Source: Labrys sp. WJW (GTDB lineage Bacteria > Pseudomonadota > Alphaproteobacteria > Rhizobiales > Labraceae). Taken from it: a DNA stretch of 64,000 nt. Each line of letters starts with the position of its first letter. Within the stretch, counting starts at the first letter, position 1. A program made the translations under genes and the position numbers. Below the pieces are notes generated by a model that made no database searches, was not told the DNA's origin, and saw only the letters and a program-made list of their open reading frames with translations. The DNA lies in NCBI RefSeq assembly GCF_001676615.1, contig NZ_LYXZ01000016.1:1-64000 (forward strand), given 5' to 3'. Below are positions 54,108 through 62,430 of the stretch, piece after piece.

Positions 54108-55469
54108 TCACTTGGACTCGGTCGCGGGCTGGGCCATGCCCGCCCCGACGGCGCTGACCTTGTCGCCGTCACGTACGAAGGTGCCGGCGGTGGCGATCAC
54201 CGTATCGCCGGCCTTGACGCCCTCGATGACCTCGGCCTGCTTTTCGGTACGCAGGCCGAGCTTGACCGGCGTGGTCGCCACGACACCGTCATGTACGACC
54301 TGCACCGTCGCTCCGTCCTCGCTGTAGAGAACCGCCGATTGCGGCACGAGCACGCCGGTATGGTTGGCAACCGCCACGCTGGCGCGCCCAAAGGCGCCGA
54401 TCGTCAGGCCCGGCGCCTGGTCGATGGCAATGCGCACGCGCCCCAGGCGCGTAACCGAATTCACCTCGGGCGAAACCAGGCGGACGCGGGCCCTGAAAGG
54501 CTCCTTGCTACCCGCCGTGGTGATCTCGGCCGTCATCCCGGGCCGCATGCGCGCCAAAGTCGCCTCCGGCACGTCCGCTTCAAGCTCGACGTCGCCGTCT
54601 CGAATGATGCGGAACAGGGGATCGCCAGATGCCGACGCGATCGCGCCGATGCGGGCAGTCCGGCGGCTGATCACGCCCGCCGCCGGCGCGCGCACCTTGG
54701 TGTGCTCCAGGCGAACCATCAATTCGGAACGCTGGGCATCTGCTAGCTTCTTGTCGGCCTTGGCCACGGTCAGGGCGTGTTCGGCCGCCGCCGCGCGCGC
54801 ATCCGCCATCTTGGCGGCTGCTTCGCGCTGGTCGAGCTGCTCGGCCGTGGTGTTGCCGGTCCGGACCAGCGCCTTGGAGCGCGCATAGGCGCTGGCGGTC
54901 TGGTCCTGGTTGGCCTTGGCTTCGGCAATGGCGCTCTCGGCCTGGGCGATCGCAGCCTCGGCCCTGGCGGTCTGCGCCTCGTTCTGGGCGAGAGAGGTAT
55001 CGATGGTGGTGGTCGAGAGCTCGGCCAACACCTGGCCTTCGTTCACGCGGTCCCCTTCCTCGACCATGATCTTGTCGACGGCATAGCCTTCGATCTGGGG
55101 CGAGACCAGGATCTCCTCGCGTGCCACCAGATTGCCGGTCACCACCGCATGCTCGGTGATGGCGCCGGTCACGGCCGGCGTCACGGTGACCGCCGGCGGC
55201 TTGGTGACCACCACAGGCGGGGGCGGCGGGTTGAGACGGGCCATCAGCGGCTCGCGATAGGCATAGAGAACCGCGGCCGCGACGATGACGACGAGCATCA
55301 GGACGGTGAGCTTCGTGTACCAGGGCGTGCGGCGATATTCGACCGCCTCCCCATGGGAGCGACCGGACAGGCGCAGCGCCTTCAGGCTCGCCTCGTCGGC
55401 AAAGCCTTCCTCCCGCCGCTGCCGCTCGCCATCGCGCTCGGGCCGGTTCTGCTTTTCAACCGCGGACAT
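54108..55469 (-). CDS. RND efflux periplasmic adaptor protein
   Basis: A 453-residue membrane fusion protein. After a charged cytoplasmic leader of about 58 residues comes one membrane anchor (residues about 58-76, LTVLMLVVIVAAAVLYAY), then the biotinyl-lipoyl-like domain, a long coiled coil (LAQNEAQTARAEAAIAQAESAI), and the barrel domains. It links the RND pump to an outer-membrane channel. The long N-terminal leader is unusual for the family. Its start overlaps the TetR stop by 14 bases. Confidence 0.92.
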   Translation of the reverse strand: MSAVEKQNRPERDGERQRREEGFADEASLKALRLSGRSHGEAVEYRRTPWYTKLTVLMLVVIVAAAVLYAYREPLMARLNPPPPPVVVTKPPAVTVTPAVTGAITEHAVVTGNLVAREEILVSPQIEGYAVDKIMVEEGDRVNEGQVLAELSTTTIDTSLAQNEAQTARAEAAIAQAESAIAEAKANQDQTASAYARSKALVRTGNTTAEQLDQREAAAKMADARAAAAEHALTVAKADKKLADAQRSELMVRLEHTKVRAPAAGVISRRTARIGAIASASGDPLFRIIRDGDVELEADVPEATLARMRPGMTAEITTAGSKEPFRARVRLVSPEVNSVTRLGRVRIAIDQAPGLTIGAFGRASVAVANHTGVLVPQSAVLYSEDGATVQVVHDGVVATTPVKLGLRTEKQAEVIEGVKAGDTVIATAGTFVRDGDKVSAVGAGMAQPATESK

Positions 55470-56157
55470 GGGGCTTTTCCTCTGAAACGGGCGGAGAGCC
55501 CGGAGAATCTGACATCACAGGCAAAGGACGATCGAGCGGGATCTTTCCCGACATCAAAGCGTCCATGACGTTCACCAACAGCCGGAAGCCGTCCTCGACA
55601 TCGAAATCCGGCTCCAGGGCGCGACGGGTGAACATGCCGTCTCCCATCGCCGAAAGCACGGTGATCACGGCCGAGCTGTCCACCGATGGGGGGATCTGCC
55701 CCGAGGCCTTGGCCGCCTCCAGGATCGCGACCATGAAGTCGTTCACCTCCCTGTCGACGGCCGCACACATCTCCGCCACCTGCGGGTTGCGGCTGGCCTC
55801 CGCCCAGATCTCCATGAACTGCACGCAGCGCTCGCGCGGGGTTTCAAGGAAATGCTTGCGACCGAGCGCGACGAAGGAACCCATGACGTCGCTGGAACGC
55901 GCCACATTCATGAAATCGGCACTGAAGCGTTCGCGATCGCGCTCAATCAGGCCCGACACCAAAGCCTCCTTGGAGGGAAAGTAGCGGTAGAGATTGCCGG
56001 CGCTCATGCCGGCTTCCCTGGCGACGTCCTGCATGGTGGTGCGATGGAACCCGGTGCGCTGGATGCACACCTCAAAGGCATCGAGAATGTGATTTCGACG
56101 CGCGTCGGCTCCCTTTGCAACCGTGGGCGGCGGCGCCACCCCTGCTTCGATCACCAC
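55456..56157 (-). CDS. TetR family repressor of the efflux operon
   Basis: A regulator of about 233 residues with helix-turn-helix TMQDVAREAGMSAGNLYRYF. Its frame is open upstream to 56331, but a 22-base palindrome at 56173-56194 falls inside that, so translation likely begins at GTG 56157 or 56154 with VVIEAGVAP. It is first in the operon TetR-adaptor-pump, so it represses itself and the pump. The C-terminal tail is rich in proline and serine. Confidence 0.88.
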   Translation of the reverse strand: MVIEAGVAPPPTVAKGADARRNHILDAFEVCIQRTGFHRTTMQDVAREAGMSAGNLYRYFPSKEALVSGLIERDRERFSADFMNVARSSDVMGSFVALGRKHFLETPRERCVQFMEIWAEASRNPQVAEMCAAVDREVNDFMVAILEAAKASGQIPPSVDSSAVITVLSAMGDGMFTRRALEPDFDVEDGFRLLVNVMDALMSGKIPLDRPLPVMSDSPGSPPVSEEKPHVRG

Positions 56158-56172
56158 TATCGCAACCCCGAA

Positions 56173-56194
56173 TGAGAATGAACGTTCATTCTCA
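56173..56194. promoter_or_regulatory. Perfect TetR operator
   Basis: A perfect 22-base palindrome with half-site TGAGAATGAAC, 16 bases before the likely GTG start of the TetR gene. It is of the AcrR/MexR-family kind in which GAATGAACGTTCATTC acts as operator. Confidence 0.9.
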
Positions 56195-56332
56195 GTATCA
56201 GAGATTGTACAAGAAGCCAAGCCACACCCGTACGGCCGGCCGGGATCATGCTTCCCTTCCGGCGGCGGAATTAAGGCGAAAGGCGTACATCTGCGCGGAA
56301 ACGAGCGCAAAACCTGCCAAAACCAACGCAAA

Positions 56333-56360
56333 ACGCCCCTCCGCTGCGCGAAAGGGGCGT
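56333..56360 (-). terminator. Rho-independent terminator downstream of the Dabb/GMC operon
   Basis: ACGCCCCT (56333-56340) and AGGGGCGT (56353-56360) form a stem; on the minus strand it is followed by TTTGCGTTGGTTTT. It is 240 bases after the Dabb stop. Confidence 0.5.
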
Positions 56361-56426
56361 GGTATTGCAGTTAACAAGGGGTTGTGGCGTCGGCACTCCG
56401 CTCGGCCGAGCCGCATACCCGGCCAG

Positions 56427-56588
56427 AGCGTTTTGTGATCTGGTGGAATCACCAAGAATCGCAAAGACGCGTCCCACCAAAGAGTGAGAGCAATGCAGCG
56501 CTTCCGTCTAGTCGCACTTTGCTCTCTAACCTGTTGTTTTGACGCGTTTTCTTAATCGAAAAGTCTATCAACTTTTCTGAAAAACGCT
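56427..56588 (+). repeat. Dispersed intergenic repeat, family A, complete copy
   Basis: A 162-base element with terminal inverted repeats AGCGTTTT (56427-56434) and AAAACGCT (56581-56588). Interior has the TGGTGGAATCACCA palindrome. Partial copies lie at 8290, 34563, 48651 and 49456. No transposase is present, so it looks like a MITE or a REP-type element known from rhizobia. Confidence 0.75.
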
Positions 56589-56599
56589 TTAGCCCGCGA

Positions 56600-56908
56600 T
56601 CAGGCCTCGAAGTCGAGCACCAGCAGGCCGTCGACACCGCCTTGCGTCGCAGCCAGGAGAGCCTGGGCTATCTTGGCGTGATGGGGGTGGGGCAGGTAAG
56701 CGTCGCGGGCGGAGGCGTCGACGAAGTCCACGGTGAAGGCGTGGCCATAACCGCGCGCCAGCCCCTCCGGACTGTTGTCCGGGCCGGCCGAAACAGCCAC
56801 GATCCCGGGAATCGCCGACTTCATGTCCAGAATGGCGGCCAGCAATGCCTCGGTCTCCTGTTTCGACAGGTCCGGGCGCAGGCGGGCGAGAACGATATGG
56901 CGGATCAT
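56600..56908 (-). CDS. Dabb (stress-responsive alpha/beta barrel) domain protein
   Basis: A 102-residue ferredoxin-like barrel. Motifs are IRHIVLARLRPD at the start, PGIVAVSAGPDNSPEGLARGYGHA and YLPHPHHAKIAQAL. It forms dimers in the family and has been linked to stress or to small catalytic roles. It is the last gene after the GMC oxidoreductase, with 12 bases between. Confidence 0.9.
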   Translation of the reverse strand: MIRHIVLARLRPDLSKQETEALLAAILDMKSAIPGIVAVSAGPDNSPEGLARGYGHAFTVDFVDASARDAYLPHPHHAKIAQALLAATQGGVDGLLVLDFEA

Positions 56909-56920
56909 GATGCTGTCCTG

Positions 56921-58534
56921 TCAGGAACCGAAATTGACGGCGGGAAGCGGCTGCTTGCCGGCGATGAGATCGGCACCCTTCTCGCCGATCATGATGGTGG
57001 GCGCGTTGGTGTTCGAGGAGTTGACGATCGGCATGATCGAGGAATCGCAGACGCGCAGTCCTTCCAGCCCCCGAACCTTGAGTTCGGGCGTCACCACGGC
57101 CATGTCGTCGATCCCCATCTTGCAGGTGCCGGCAGGATGGTGGTCCGTCTTGCAGGTCCGGCAGGCATAGTCGCTCAGATCCTCCTCGCTGACCTTGTCC
57201 GGCCCCGGCATGCGCTCGGCCAGGATGAAAGGCTCCAGCGCCTTCTGACGGAAGATCTCGCGCGCCATGCGCAGTCCTTCCAGCGACATCGCCTTGTCGT
57301 AGGGATCGGACCAGTAATTCGGATCGATGAGCGGGTGGTCGATCGGATCGGCGGATTTGAGCCGCACCGTGCCACGGGAGCGCGGCTGCAGGAAGGCCGA
57401 ATTCAGCGTCACGCCGGCATTGCGCAAGCGGGCGACGCCGGCCTCGATGCCCGAACCCGAACCCAGATGAAACTGGATGTCGGGCGAGCGGGCGCCCTTG
57501 TCGGCATAGGCAAAGCCGCCGGTCTCGAACAAGGTGGAGGCCACCGGCCCTTTCTTGAACAGGAGATATTGCAGCCCGGCCCAGGCCGTACGATGCGGCT
57601 TGGCGACATTGTCATAGGTGTGGTCGCCGGTGCATTCGGCGATGACATAGAGGTCGAGATGGTCCTGCAGGTTCTCGCCGACACCCGGCAGATCATGCAC
57701 CACCTTGACGCCCACCTCGCTCAAATGAGCCGCCGGGCCGATGCCGGAGAGCATCAGCAGGCGCGGCGAGCCGATGGCACCGGAGGAGACGATGACCTCG
57801 CGCTCGCAGCGCAGTTCGCTCCTGCCGCCCTTGCCGGCGACCTCGACGCCGACAGCCCGCCCCTTCTCGACGAGGATGCGGGTTACCATCCCATCGGTAC
57901 GGATGCTCAGGTTCGGCCGCTTGCCCTCGAGCGGCTTCAGATAGGCCGCTGCGGCGGAAGAGCGCCGGGCATTGCGCACCGTGACCTGGTAATGGCCGAC
58001 CCCTTCCTGGCTGGCACCGTTGAAATCGGCATTGTAGGGCAGGCCGTATTCCTGGCCGGCGCGGATGAAGGCCTCGTTGATCGGCAGAGGATTGATGGGA
58101 ATGGAGACGCCGAGCGGCCCGCCGGCGGCATGGTAGCTGTCGACGAAGCGCTGATTGTCCTCGGCCCGCTTGAAATAGGGCAGGACCTCGGCATAGCTCC
58201 AGCCTTCGCAGCGATGCACATAGGCCCAGACGTCGTAATCGCGCGGATTGCCCCGCGTATAGATCTGCGCATTGATGGAGGAACCGCCGCCCAGCACCTT
58301 GGCCTGGGTGTACCAGAGCACCCGTCCATCCAGATGCTTCTGGGGCACCGTGGACCAGCCCCAGCTGGCGATGCCCTTGGTCATCTTGGCAAAACCCGCC
58401 GGCATGTGGAAAAAGGGGTGGCTGTCGCGCCCGCCCGCCTCGATCAAGAGGACCTTGACAGCCGGATCCTCGCTCAGCCTTGCCGCCAGGGCACAACCGG
58501 CCGGCCCCGCCCCGACGATGATGTAGTCAGTCAT
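56921..58534 (-). CDS. GMC oxidoreductase (choline-dehydrogenase-like)
   Basis: A 537-residue FAD enzyme. The FAD-binding GAGPAGC (residues 8-14), the second GMC signature GGGSSINAQIYTRG, SSGAIGSPRLLMLSGIGP, and the active-site HHPAGTCKMG and IVNSSNTNAPTIMIGEKGA are all present. It oxidises an alcohol, typically a primary alcohol or sugar alcohol, passing electrons to oxygen or the respiratory chain. It is followed by the Dabb gene and has a long inverted-repeat element immediately before its start. Confidence 0.94.
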   Translation of the reverse strand: MTDYIIVGAGPAGCALAARLSEDPAVKVLLIEAGGRDSHPFFHMPAGFAKMTKGIASWGWSTVPQKHLDGRVLWYTQAKVLGGGSSINAQIYTRGNPRDYDVWAYVHRCEGWSYAEVLPYFKRAEDNQRFVDSYHAAGGPLGVSIPINPLPINEAFIRAGQEYGLPYNADFNGASQEGVGHYQVTVRNARRSSAAAAYLKPLEGKRPNLSIRTDGMVTRILVEKGRAVGVEVAGKGGRSELRCEREVIVSSGAIGSPRLLMLSGIGPAAHLSEVGVKVVHDLPGVGENLQDHLDLYVIAECTGDHTYDNVAKPHRTAWAGLQYLLFKKGPVASTLFETGGFAYADKGARSPDIQFHLGSGSGIEAGVARLRNAGVTLNSAFLQPRSRGTVRLKSADPIDHPLIDPNYWSDPYDKAMSLEGLRMAREIFRQKALEPFILAERMPGPDKVSEEDLSDYACRTCKTDHHPAGTCKMGIDDMAVVTPELKVRGLEGLRVCDSSIMPIVNSSNTNAPTIMIGEKGADLIAGKQPLPAVNFGS

Positions 58535-58546
58535 GGCGAACTCTTT

Positions 58547-58762
58547 CCGGGTGCGCGGGCATCTTGCCCGCTCTTCCTGCCTGCAAGCGCATCGTTTGCA
58601 AGAGCGGACGAGACGTCCGCGGTCCCAGCTTTGGCGGTTCCATCACGAACCTTGCCAGGATCGCACAGGAAGCAGCGCGACTGGGACCGCGGACGTCCCG
58701 TCCGCTCCTCCTCTCCCCAAGCGCGCCGTTTCCAAGAACGGGCAGGATGCCCGTGCACCCGG
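58547..58762. repeat. Long inverted-repeat element between SDR and GMC genes
   Basis: About 216 bases with outer arms CCGGGTGCGCGGGC (58547 on) and its mirror ending at 58762, and inner arms around GAGCGGACGAGACGTCCGC and GACCGCGGACGTCCCGTCC. The arms pair over about 80 bases with a spacer of about 50. It starts 12 bases before the GMC ATG and ends 7 bases before the SDR stop. Confidence 0.75.
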
Positions 58763-58768
58763 ATGCCA

Positions 58769-59545
58769 TCACAGCCTCGAAATCGAGAGTGCGCCGTCGC
58801 AGGCGATGGCGCTGCCGGTGGCGAAGCCGAAGGAACTGCCGGCGAGCGCCAGCGCCATCTGCGCGACATCGGCCCCCTCCCCCCAGCGCCGGGCCGGCAC
58901 CACGCCCTGGTCGATCACAGCCTGGTACTTGTCGGCGACTACGGCGGTCATGTCGGTGCGGATCACGCCCGGGCGGATCTCGAACACGGGGATGCTGTCC
59001 GGTGCCAGCCTGACGGCGAGGTTCTTCACCCACATGGAAAGCGCCGCCTTGGAGACGCAGTAATCGGCCCGCTCGGGCGAGGCCATTTCGGCGCTGACCG
59101 AGGTGACGAACAGGATGGAGCGGTTGCGCACGGGCTTTTGCGGCGGCGGCAGCTTCAGCATGGTGCGGGCCACCACCTGGCTGAGGAACATCGCACCACG
59201 CATGTTGACGTTCATGACCCGGTCGAAATTGCCGGGTTCGAGGTCGAGCAGGTCGCCCCGCACCGGCGAGCCGATGCCGGCATTGGAGACAAAGCAGTCG
59301 AGCCGGCCATAGCTCGACAGCACCTCGTCGACCAGGCCCTGATGGCTGGCGAGATCCGCGACGTCGTTCTGAAAGAACAGCGCAGCGCCGCCTGCCTGGC
59401 CGATCGCCAATTCGGCATCGTCGATATCGTCATTGTCGACGATATCGGTGAAGGCGATGTCGTAGCCGCCTTCGGCGAAGGCCACCGCGATGGCAAGGCC
59501 GATGCCACGACGGGCACCGGTGACGAGGACGACGGGACGGCTCAT
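58769..59545 (-). CDS. Short-chain dehydrogenase/reductase
   Basis: A 258-residue Rossmann enzyme: TGARRGIG near residues 9-16, DVADLASHQ, SNAGIG, the catalytic Ser in SVSAE, and YCVSK with Tyr and Lys. The family includes 3-ketoacyl-ACP reductases and sugar/alcohol dehydrogenases. It overlaps the upstream GMC gene by four bases (ATGA) and is probably co-translated with it. The substrate is unknown. Confidence 0.93.
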   Translation of the reverse strand: MSRPVVLVTGARRGIGLAIAVAFAEGGYDIAFTDIVDNDDIDDAELAIGQAGGAALFFQNDVADLASHQGLVDEVLSSYGRLDCFVSNAGIGSPVRGDLLDLEPGNFDRVMNVNMRGAMFLSQVVARTMLKLPPPQKPVRNRSILFVTSVSAEMASPERADYCVSKAALSMWVKNLAVRLAPDSIPVFEIRPGVIRTDMTAVVADKYQAVIDQGVVPARRWGEGADVAQMALALAGSSFGFATGSAIACDGALSISRL

Positions 59546-61035
59546 CGGTTCAGCTCCGTTTCACAAATATGCTTGGCAGTCCGCAAGGACAGGGCCGCCA
59601 CCGTCAGCGACGGGTTGACGGCAGCCGAGGTTACCAGGGTCGAGGCATCGGCGACGAACAAATTGGGATGGTCGAAGGCACGGCCGAAGGGGTCGAGCGG
59701 CGCCTCGCTGGGATCGGCACCGATGCGGATGGTGCCGCATTGGTGCGACGGCGTCTTGCGGTCGAACAAATGGGTGAGCACGATCGGAAAACCGGCTTGC
59801 TTCAGGGCCTTGCGCATCACGACCTGCAATCCTTCATGCGCTGTCATGTTGGAACGCCGCCATTCCAGCACGATCTTCTCGCCATCGAGCCGGACGCGAC
59901 TGGAGGGATCCGGCAGGTCCTCGCTCATGATCAGGAAATCGATGGTCTTGCGGGCCACGGCGTTCAGCAGGAATTCGGGCACCTTGCGCAGGTCCGACTT
60001 CAGGATGGTACCGGAGACACGGCCGAGCAGCTGGACATTGCCGAGCGGCGGGCCGCCCTTGCCGTCGCCGAGATAGAAATCATTGAGCGCGAAGGTCTTC
60101 TGGTAGATCGAATCGTTGGTGAAACGCGGATCGACGCCGATCATCGCCGACAGATTGTGGTTCATGAAATGCCGGCCCACCATGCCGGAGCTGTTGGCGA
60201 GCCCCTCGGGCGCGGAAGCCAGCAGGATCGCCGCCGAGCGCACGGCCCCGGCCGCCAGCACGACGAGGCGCGGCGTGACGCGCTTGAGTTCACCGCCCTC
60301 CAGATATTCCACCGCCTCGATACGCCTGCCGTCGGCAGCCGGGATCAGCCGGCGCACCTCGCAATGGTTCTGCAGCCGAACATTGGCATGTTCGAGCGCC
60401 GGCAGCAGCGCGCAGGTCTCGGCATCCATCTTGCCGGTGCGCGCATCGGGAAAGGCGTCCCAGGGCGTCTTGCCATAGGAAAGCCATGTGTCGATGTCGA
60501 CGCCGAGCGGCAGGGAAAACGGTTTCAGGCCGATGCGGGTGAGGCGCTCGCGCACCTCGGCGATCGCCCTTTCGTCCGGCACGGGCGGAAAGGCGAAGTC
60601 GCCGGTGCGAGGCGGCTCGGTGGGGTCCTCCCCGGCCCTGCCGCGCACCTGGAAAAGCCGCTCGGCCTCGTCATAGTAAGGCGCCAGTTCGCCATAGCGG
60701 AACGGCCAGGCCGGTGCATCGCCATCGGCATGGGCGATGCCGTCGAAATCCTCGGCGCGGTAGCGCAGGAGCACTGCGCCGTAGAATTTCGAATTGCCGC
60801 CGTTGCAGTAGTAATTGCCCGGATTGAACGGCCTGCCGTCGCTGTCGTACCAGCTCTCCTCGGGGCGAAAGAAGCCCCGCTGGAAGATCGCGCGGGCATC
60901 CCGGTTCTCCGGCCTGTCCGGCAGTTGACCGCCCTTGTCCAGGATGAGGATCTCCGCCCCGCTCGGCGCCAGGGCATGAGCCAGCGTCGCACCGCCCATG
61001 CCGGCACCGATGATGACGATGTCAGGCGAAGGCAT
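59542..61035 (-). CDS. GMC family oxidoreductase
   Basis: A 497-residue flavoenzyme of the GMC_oxred_C group. FAD motif IIGAGMGGATLAHALA, DKGGQLPDR, GGNSKFYGA, and C-terminal SHQCGTIRIG and AAVNPSLTVAAL. It is a different subgroup from the gene at 56921-58534, resembling pyranose or cellobiose-type oxidases. With the SDR it may oxidise a sugar or polyol. It is the first gene of the SDR pair. An open spacer with repeats lies upstream. Confidence 0.92.
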   Translation of the reverse strand: MPSPDIVIIGAGMGGATLAHALAPSGAEILILDKGGQLPDRPENRDARAIFQRGFFRPEESWYDSDGRPFNPGNYYCNGGNSKFYGAVLLRYRAEDFDGIAHADGDAPAWPFRYGELAPYYDEAERLFQVRGRAGEDPTEPPRTGDFAFPPVPDERAIAEVRERLTRIGLKPFSLPLGVDIDTWLSYGKTPWDAFPDARTGKMDAETCALLPALEHANVRLQNHCEVRRLIPAADGRRIEAVEYLEGGELKRVTPRLVVLAAGAVRSAAILLASAPEGLANSSGMVGRHFMNHNLSAMIGVDPRFTNDSIYQKTFALNDFYLGDGKGGPPLGNVQLLGRVSGTILKSDLRKVPEFLLNAVARKTIDFLIMSEDLPDPSSRVRLDGEKIVLEWRRSNMTAHEGLQVVMRKALKQAGFPIVLTHLFDRKTPSHQCGTIRIGADPSEAPLDPFGRAFDHPNLFVADASTLVTSAAVNPSLTVAALSLRTAKHICETELNR

Positions 61036-61109
61036 GCAGATTCCGATCGGCGCTCACGAGTGGCGAAGAACGCGACGCCAGCCGCCTCCTTCGCTCCGTT
61101 CTTACGGGG

Positions 61110-61222
61110 AGAAGTCCGCCCTTGCTTCGCAACGGCGAGGGATGAGGGGAAGCATAACGGGTGCAAAATAGAGGATTGCGCAGCCCCTCACCTCTATCCT
61201 CTCCCCGCAAGCGGGGCGAGGG
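61110..61222. repeat. Dispersed intergenic repeat, family D, rearranged pair
   Basis: Two inverted segments, ACGGGGAGAAGTCC ... GGGATGAGGGG and CCCCTCACC ... CCCGCAAGCGGGG, face each other across a 30-base spacer. They resemble the family D copy at 31075-31126. The full 278-base gap 61036-61313 shows no gene. Confidence 0.55.
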
Positions 61223-61313
61223 GGCACAAACGTCGAGCCATGTTCTTTGGCCTGCCATCTCGCTCAATCCTTCAGCAGCCTCGTATCCGCATGGAAGTGG
61301 TGTAACCAGTGAA

Positions 61314-62426
61314 TTACAGCCTCTTCCCGCTGGCCGGATCGAAGACCACCGCCTTGTCGAGATTGAAGGCGAAAGGCAGTTCCTGGCCCGGCGCCACCAC
61401 GGCATCGGAGCGCATGCGTGCCGTGACCTCCTTGCCGCCGAGATGAGTGACGACGAAGGTGTCGGCGCCGGCGGGCTCCACCACGTCGACCACCGCGTTC
61501 ACCGTCTCGATCGCCTTGGAATTGCGATCGGCACCGTCATGATCCGTGATCGCCTCCGGCCGGATGCCGAAGATCAACTCGCGGCCATCCTCCAGCGGCG
61601 CGCTTGCGATATCCTCGGGCACGGGCAGGCTGACGCCGCCTCCGCTCTTGTTGAGGATCCTGAGCACCGTCCTGCCATTCTCGCGCGCTGACTTGGCCTG
61701 GATCAGGTTCATGGCAGGCGAGCCCATGAAATCGGCGACGAAGAGGTTGTTGGGCTTGTTGTAGATCTCGGCAGGCGTGCCGACCTGCTGCAGCTCGCCA
61801 TCCTTGAGCACGGCGATCTTGGTGGCCAGCGTCATCGCCTCGATCTGGTCATGCGTGACGTAGACGATGGTCTTGCCGGTGGTGGCATGCAGGCGCTTGA
61901 TCTCGACGCGCATGTCGACGCGCAGCTTGGCATCGAGATTGGAGAGTGGCTCGTCGAACAGGAAAAGCTTGGGGTCGCGCACCAAGGCACGGCCCATGGC
62001 GACGCGCTGGCGCTGGCCGCCTGAGAGCTGCGAGGGCCTGCGGTCGAGCAGATGGCTGATCTGCAAGGTCTTGGCGACCTGGGCAACCGCCGTGTCACGC
62101 TCGGGCTTGGGAACACCGCGCATCTCCATGCCGAAGGCGATGTTCTGCCCCACCGTCATGTTGGGATAGAGCGCGTAGCTCTGGAACACCATGGCGATGT
62201 CGCGCTTGGAGGGATGCAGGTCGTTGATCTTGTTGCTGTCGACACGGATCTCGCCCTCGGTGATGTTTTCGAGCCCGGCGATGGTGTTGAGCAGGGTCGA
62301 CTTGCCGCAGCCGGACGGGCCGACCAGGACGAGGAAGCCGCCCTTGTCGAGGTCGAGATTGATCCCCTTGAGGATTTCGACGGCGCCGTAGCGCTTCTTG
62401 AGATTGTTGATTTCCAGGAACGCCAT
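61314..62426 (-). CDS. Carbohydrate ABC transporter ATP-binding protein (UgpC/MsmK type)
   Basis: A 370-residue ATPase of the sugar importer family: Walker A GPSGCGKST, signature LSGGQRQRVAMGRAL, FLFDEPLSNLDAKLR, H-loop YVTHDQIEAMTL, and a C-terminal OB-type domain (residues about 235 on). It powers the permease pair just upstream (four bases apart). It is the last gene of the importer operon in transcription order. Confidence 0.94.
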   Translation of the reverse strand: MAFLEINNLKKRYGAVEILKGINLDLDKGGFLVLVGPSGCGKSTLLNTIAGLENITEGEIRVDSNKINDLHPSKRDIAMVFQSYALYPNMTVGQNIAFGMEMRGVPKPERDTAVAQVAKTLQISHLLDRRPSQLSGGQRQRVAMGRALVRDPKLFLFDEPLSNLDAKLRVDMRVEIKRLHATTGKTIVYVTHDQIEAMTLATKIAVLKDGELQQVGTPAEIYNKPNNLFVADFMGSPAMNLIQAKSARENGRTVLRILNKSGGGVSLPVPEDIASAPLEDGRELIFGIRPEAITDHDGADRNSKAIETVNAVVDVVEPAGADTFVVTHLGGKEVTARMRSDAVVAPGQELPFAFNLDKAVVFDPASGKRL

Positions 62427-62430
62427 TGGG

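Noticed and set aside
52064-54157. A 697-codon plus-strand frame across the RND pump
   Set aside because: Antisense to the RND gene, His/Asp/Arg-rich and without domains.
56642-60076. A plus-strand frame of 1144 codons across the GMC/SDR genes
   Set aside because: It lies antisense to four confident genes with intact catalytic motifs and has no family resemblance; its length is due to high GC content.
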